From: an uncultured Eubacteriales bacterium
GTDB taxonomy: Bacteria; Bacillota; Clostridia; Oscillospirales; Oscillospiraceae
NCBI GenBank assembly: GCA_900545805.1
Contig: URAL01000002.1
Location: 1 to 64,000, forward strand
Direction: 5' to 3'
Length of the DNA: 64,000 nt
Notes under the pieces: model-generated
The model's input: only the letters and a program-made list of their open reading frames with translations
Database searches by the model: none
What the model was told of the DNA's origin: nothing
In this document: in pieces, positions 62,295 to 64,000 of the stretch
Layout: each line of letters begins with the position of its first letter
Numbering within the stretch: position 1 is the stretch's first letter
Position numbers and translations under genes: made by a program

Positions 62295-63602
62295 ATGACC
62301 GATTATAAAGCATTATACGCCGAAAAACTTATAAGTGCAGAGGAGCTTGCAAAGCAGGTCGAGTCCGGCTGGGTCTTCGGAATGGACACCGCGCCCTCGC
62401 AGGCGCCTGCTATTATGAACGCCGTCAGCGCAAGAGTAAAGAGCAGCGACCTTAAGGGACTGCAGGTGCAGACCCTTCTTGACGCTTACCCATTTGAGTT
62501 TTACACCGATCCCGAGCTGTTCGGAAAGATGACAGGCTTCTCCTGGTTCAGCTCCGGCTATGCCCGCAAGGCGATAAACGGCGGCTGGGCGGATCTTCTG
62601 CCGACCTACTACCGCGATATCCCGCGCCATATCCGCGCAGAGTACGAGTACGACGCATTCTGCGTCGAGGTATCGCCCATGGACAGCCACGGCTACTTCA
62701 GCCTCGCCCTCAACGGCTCCTACGCCGAGGCAATGATCGACAAGGCAAAGAGAATTTTCGTCGAAGTAAACGAAAATCAGCCGAGATGCCTGTGCGGCAC
62801 TCAGCTTCACGTTTCTCAGGTCGACGCTATCGTCGAGTATAACCACGAGCTGCCAGTTCTGCCTCCCGTCGTCATCGACGAGGTCAGCCAGACCATCGGC
62901 AACCTCATCGCGGAGCAGATACCCGACGGCGCGTGCATCCAGCTCGGCATCGGCGCTATCCCCGATGCTACCGGCATGGCGCTCAAGAGTAAGCACGACC
63001 TCGGCATACATACCGAAATGTTCACAGACTCCATGGTCGAGCTCCTCGAATGCGGCGCGGTCAACAACTCCAAGAAGCAGATACACCGCAACAAGACCGT
63101 CACCACCTTTGCTTACGGCTCGAAGAGGATCTACGATTTTGTCGACGATAACCCCGCAATGGAGATACTGCCCGTCGACTACGTCAACGACCCCAACGTC
63201 ATCTGCAAGAACGACAACATGATCTCCATCAACGCGGCCATCGAGGTCGATTTCTTCGGCCAGGTCTGCGCGGAATCGGTCGGCACCAAGCACATGTCCG
63301 GCTCCGGCGGCCAGATCGACTTCGTGCGCGGCGCATGCCAGTCCAGGGGCGGCAAGAGCTTCATCGCCTTCACCTCGACCGCAAAGGGCGGCACGATAAG
63401 CAAAATTAAGCCCATCCTTACCCCCGGCGCAGTCTGCACCACCTCGAAGAACGACGTTGACTACATCGTCACCGAGTACGGTATCGCGCACATGCGCGGA
63501 CGCAGCCTCGGCGAGCGCACCCGCCAGCTCATCGCCATTGCGCACCCCGATTTCCGCGACGAGCTCACCTTTGAAGCGAAAAAGCGCGGCATAATCATCT
63601 GA
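62295..63602 (+). CDS. CoA-transferase, butyryl-CoA:acetate / 4-hydroxybutyrate CoA-transferase type
   Basis: ATG at 62295 is chosen over GTG at 62286, which touches the AGGAG site. The 435-residue enzyme belongs to the acetyl-CoA hydrolase/transferase family. Residues include GIHTEMFTDSM with the expected catalytic Glu, QLGIGAIPDATGMAL and SGSGGQIDFVRGA. The latter motif is shared by butyryl-CoA:acetate and 4-hydroxybutyrate CoA-transferases. It would transfer CoA between acetate and a short acyl group in fermentation, or activate acids for the dehydratases 6 kb away. The exact substrate cannot be fixed from the sequence. Monocistronic. Confidence 0.85.
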   Translation: MTDYKALYAEKLISAEELAKQVESGWVFGMDTAPSQAPAIMNAVSARVKSSDLKGLQVQTLLDAYPFEFYTDPELFGKMTGFSWFSSGYARKAINGGWADLLPTYYRDIPRHIRAEYEYDAFCVEVSPMDSHGYFSLALNGSYAEAMIDKAKRIFVEVNENQPRCLCGTQLHVSQVDAIVEYNHELPVLPPVVIDEVSQTIGNLIAEQIPDGACIQLGIGAIPDATGMALKSKHDLGIHTEMFTDSMVELLECGAVNNSKKQIHRNKTVTTFAYGSKRIYDFVDDNPAMEILPVDYVNDPNVICKNDNMISINAAIEVDFFGQVCAESVGTKHMSGSGGQIDFVRGACQSRGGKSFIAFTSTAKGGTISKIKPILTPGAVCTTSKNDVDYIVTEYGIAHMRGRSLGERTRQLIAIAHPDFRDELTFEAKKRGIII

Positions 63603-63610
63603 TTTGCTTA

Positions 63611-63645
63611 AATAAAAATCCCGCCCCCTGGGCGGGATTTTTATT
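63611..63645. terminator. Bidirectional terminator
   Basis: AATAAAAATCCCGCCC pairs with its complement across CCTG, serving the convergent CoA-transferase and Ig-like genes. Confidence 0.92.
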
Positions 63646-63649
63646 ATCG

Positions 63650-64000
63650 TTATCCGAACAAGCTAATTCTAACTGTATAGGTCACGGTTTTGCCGTCGTA
63701 GGTAACGGTCGCTTCGCGGTTGCCGAGACCGGTCATGTCGCACTCGACTGTGTATTCGCTAGGGTCGGTCACGCGCCTTGCCGAGCCGTTATTGTAATAC
63801 GCTCTGAGCACCAGACCCGTCGTATCAAGCTCCTCTCCGACAGTGTACACGGTTTTGACCGGCATCTCCTCGATTGTGAGCTCCGTGACCTTGGGGAGCT
63901 CGACGATGACGGTGCACTGATTGTAGACCTCCATCTTATCCTTAACGTAGACCATGACGGTGGCCGAGCCTGCGCTTACGGCAGTGAGCTTTCCGTCCTG
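63650..64000 (-). CDS. Ig-like-domain surface protein, 5' part outside the window
   Basis: The frame is open to the window end, so only the last 116 or so codons are seen. DGKLTAVSAGSATVMVYVKD is the end of a bacterial Ig-like (BIG2) domain. VKTVYTVGEELDTTGLVLRA and the following strands form a BIG3/BIG4-type domain at the C-terminus. Such repeats are found in large secreted or surface-bound adhesins and enzymes. No anchoring motif is present before the stop. Confidence 0.8.
   Translation of the reverse strand, partial: QDGKLTAVSAGSATVMVYVKDKMEVYNQCTVIVELPKVTELTIEEMPVKTVYTVGEELDTTGLVLRAYYNNGSARRVTDPSEYTVECDMTGLGNREATVTYDGKTVTYTVRISLFG

Overview
The window looks like a chromosomal segment of an anaerobic, moderately GC-rich Firmicute of the class Clostridia, most likely a gut bacterium of the Oscillospirales type. 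The reasons are strong GGAGG ribosome sites, clostridial gene families (DUF1836, DegV, MgtE, PucR-type regulators, a butyrate-type CoA-transferase, a 2-hydroxyacyl-CoA dehydratase family), lipoproteins with LxAC lipoboxes, and no respiratory genes. Species cannot be named from the sequence alone. No rRNA, CRISPR array, insertion sequence or prophage was seen.

Layout. 0-2.9 kb: the end of a sugar-type ABC solute-binding protein gene and a membrane-bound LuxR-type regulator. 3.0-13.0 kb: a long envelope-associated operon with an SPFH protein carrying zinc ribbons, small zinc-ribbon proteins, a TM2 protein, two paralogous lipoproteins, a YdjG-like zinc-ribbon membrane protein, a TPM-domain protein and a further lipoprotein. 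A compact three-gene version (SPFH, YdjG-like, TPM) recurs at 36.9-40.1 kb. Both resemble the ydjGHI genes next to pspA in Bacillus, but no PspA is present. 13.3-17.1 kb: a PHP-domain phosphatase, a transcribed but badly paired tRNA-Leu-like gene, and larB-larE-larC for the nickel-pincer nucleotide cofactor. 17.2-25.5 kb: a DUF11 repeat protein, a TIR-membrane-LRR protein, YoaK, DUF1836, DegV, tRNA-Arg(CCT), and a MacB-like fused ABC transporter.

25.6-32.4 kb (minus strand): the F-type ATP synthase operon atpI-B-E-F-[b'-delta-alpha fusion]-G-D-C. One continuous 745-codon gene joins a second b-type stator subunit, a delta-like domain and a full alpha subunit. 32.6-41.0 kb: a membrane protein, an AEC carrier, MgtE, S-adenosylhomocysteine hydrolase, the second SPFH/TPM module, and an orphan protein resembling part of acetyl-CoA synthase.

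41.1-57.0 kb: the most distinctive accessory region. A PucR-family regulator is divergent from an OFA-type MFS transporter, a BaiCD/BaiH-like flavin/Fe-S enoate reductase, two DUF3237 proteins and two short-chain dehydrogenases. Two paralogous operons follow, each with a pair of 2-hydroxyacyl-CoA dehydratase/benzoyl-CoA reductase-family subunits and a tiny single-helix membrane protein. The first also has a zinc-ribbon protein. Their promoters match each other and a lipoprotein gene sits between them. I infer an anaerobic reductive pathway for an imported organic acid or phytochemical-like compound. Its substrate is unknown, and no dehydratase activator ATPase or CoA ligase is in the window.

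57.0-59.4 kb: an AT-richer island with an XRE regulator divergent from two zinc-ribbon proteins. 59.5-64 kb: an ECF sigma factor with an RsgI/PepSY-type membrane anti-sigma candidate, dapF, a CoA-transferase of the butyryl-CoA:acetate/4-hydroxybutyrate type, and the end of an Ig-like-domain surface protein gene that runs off the window.
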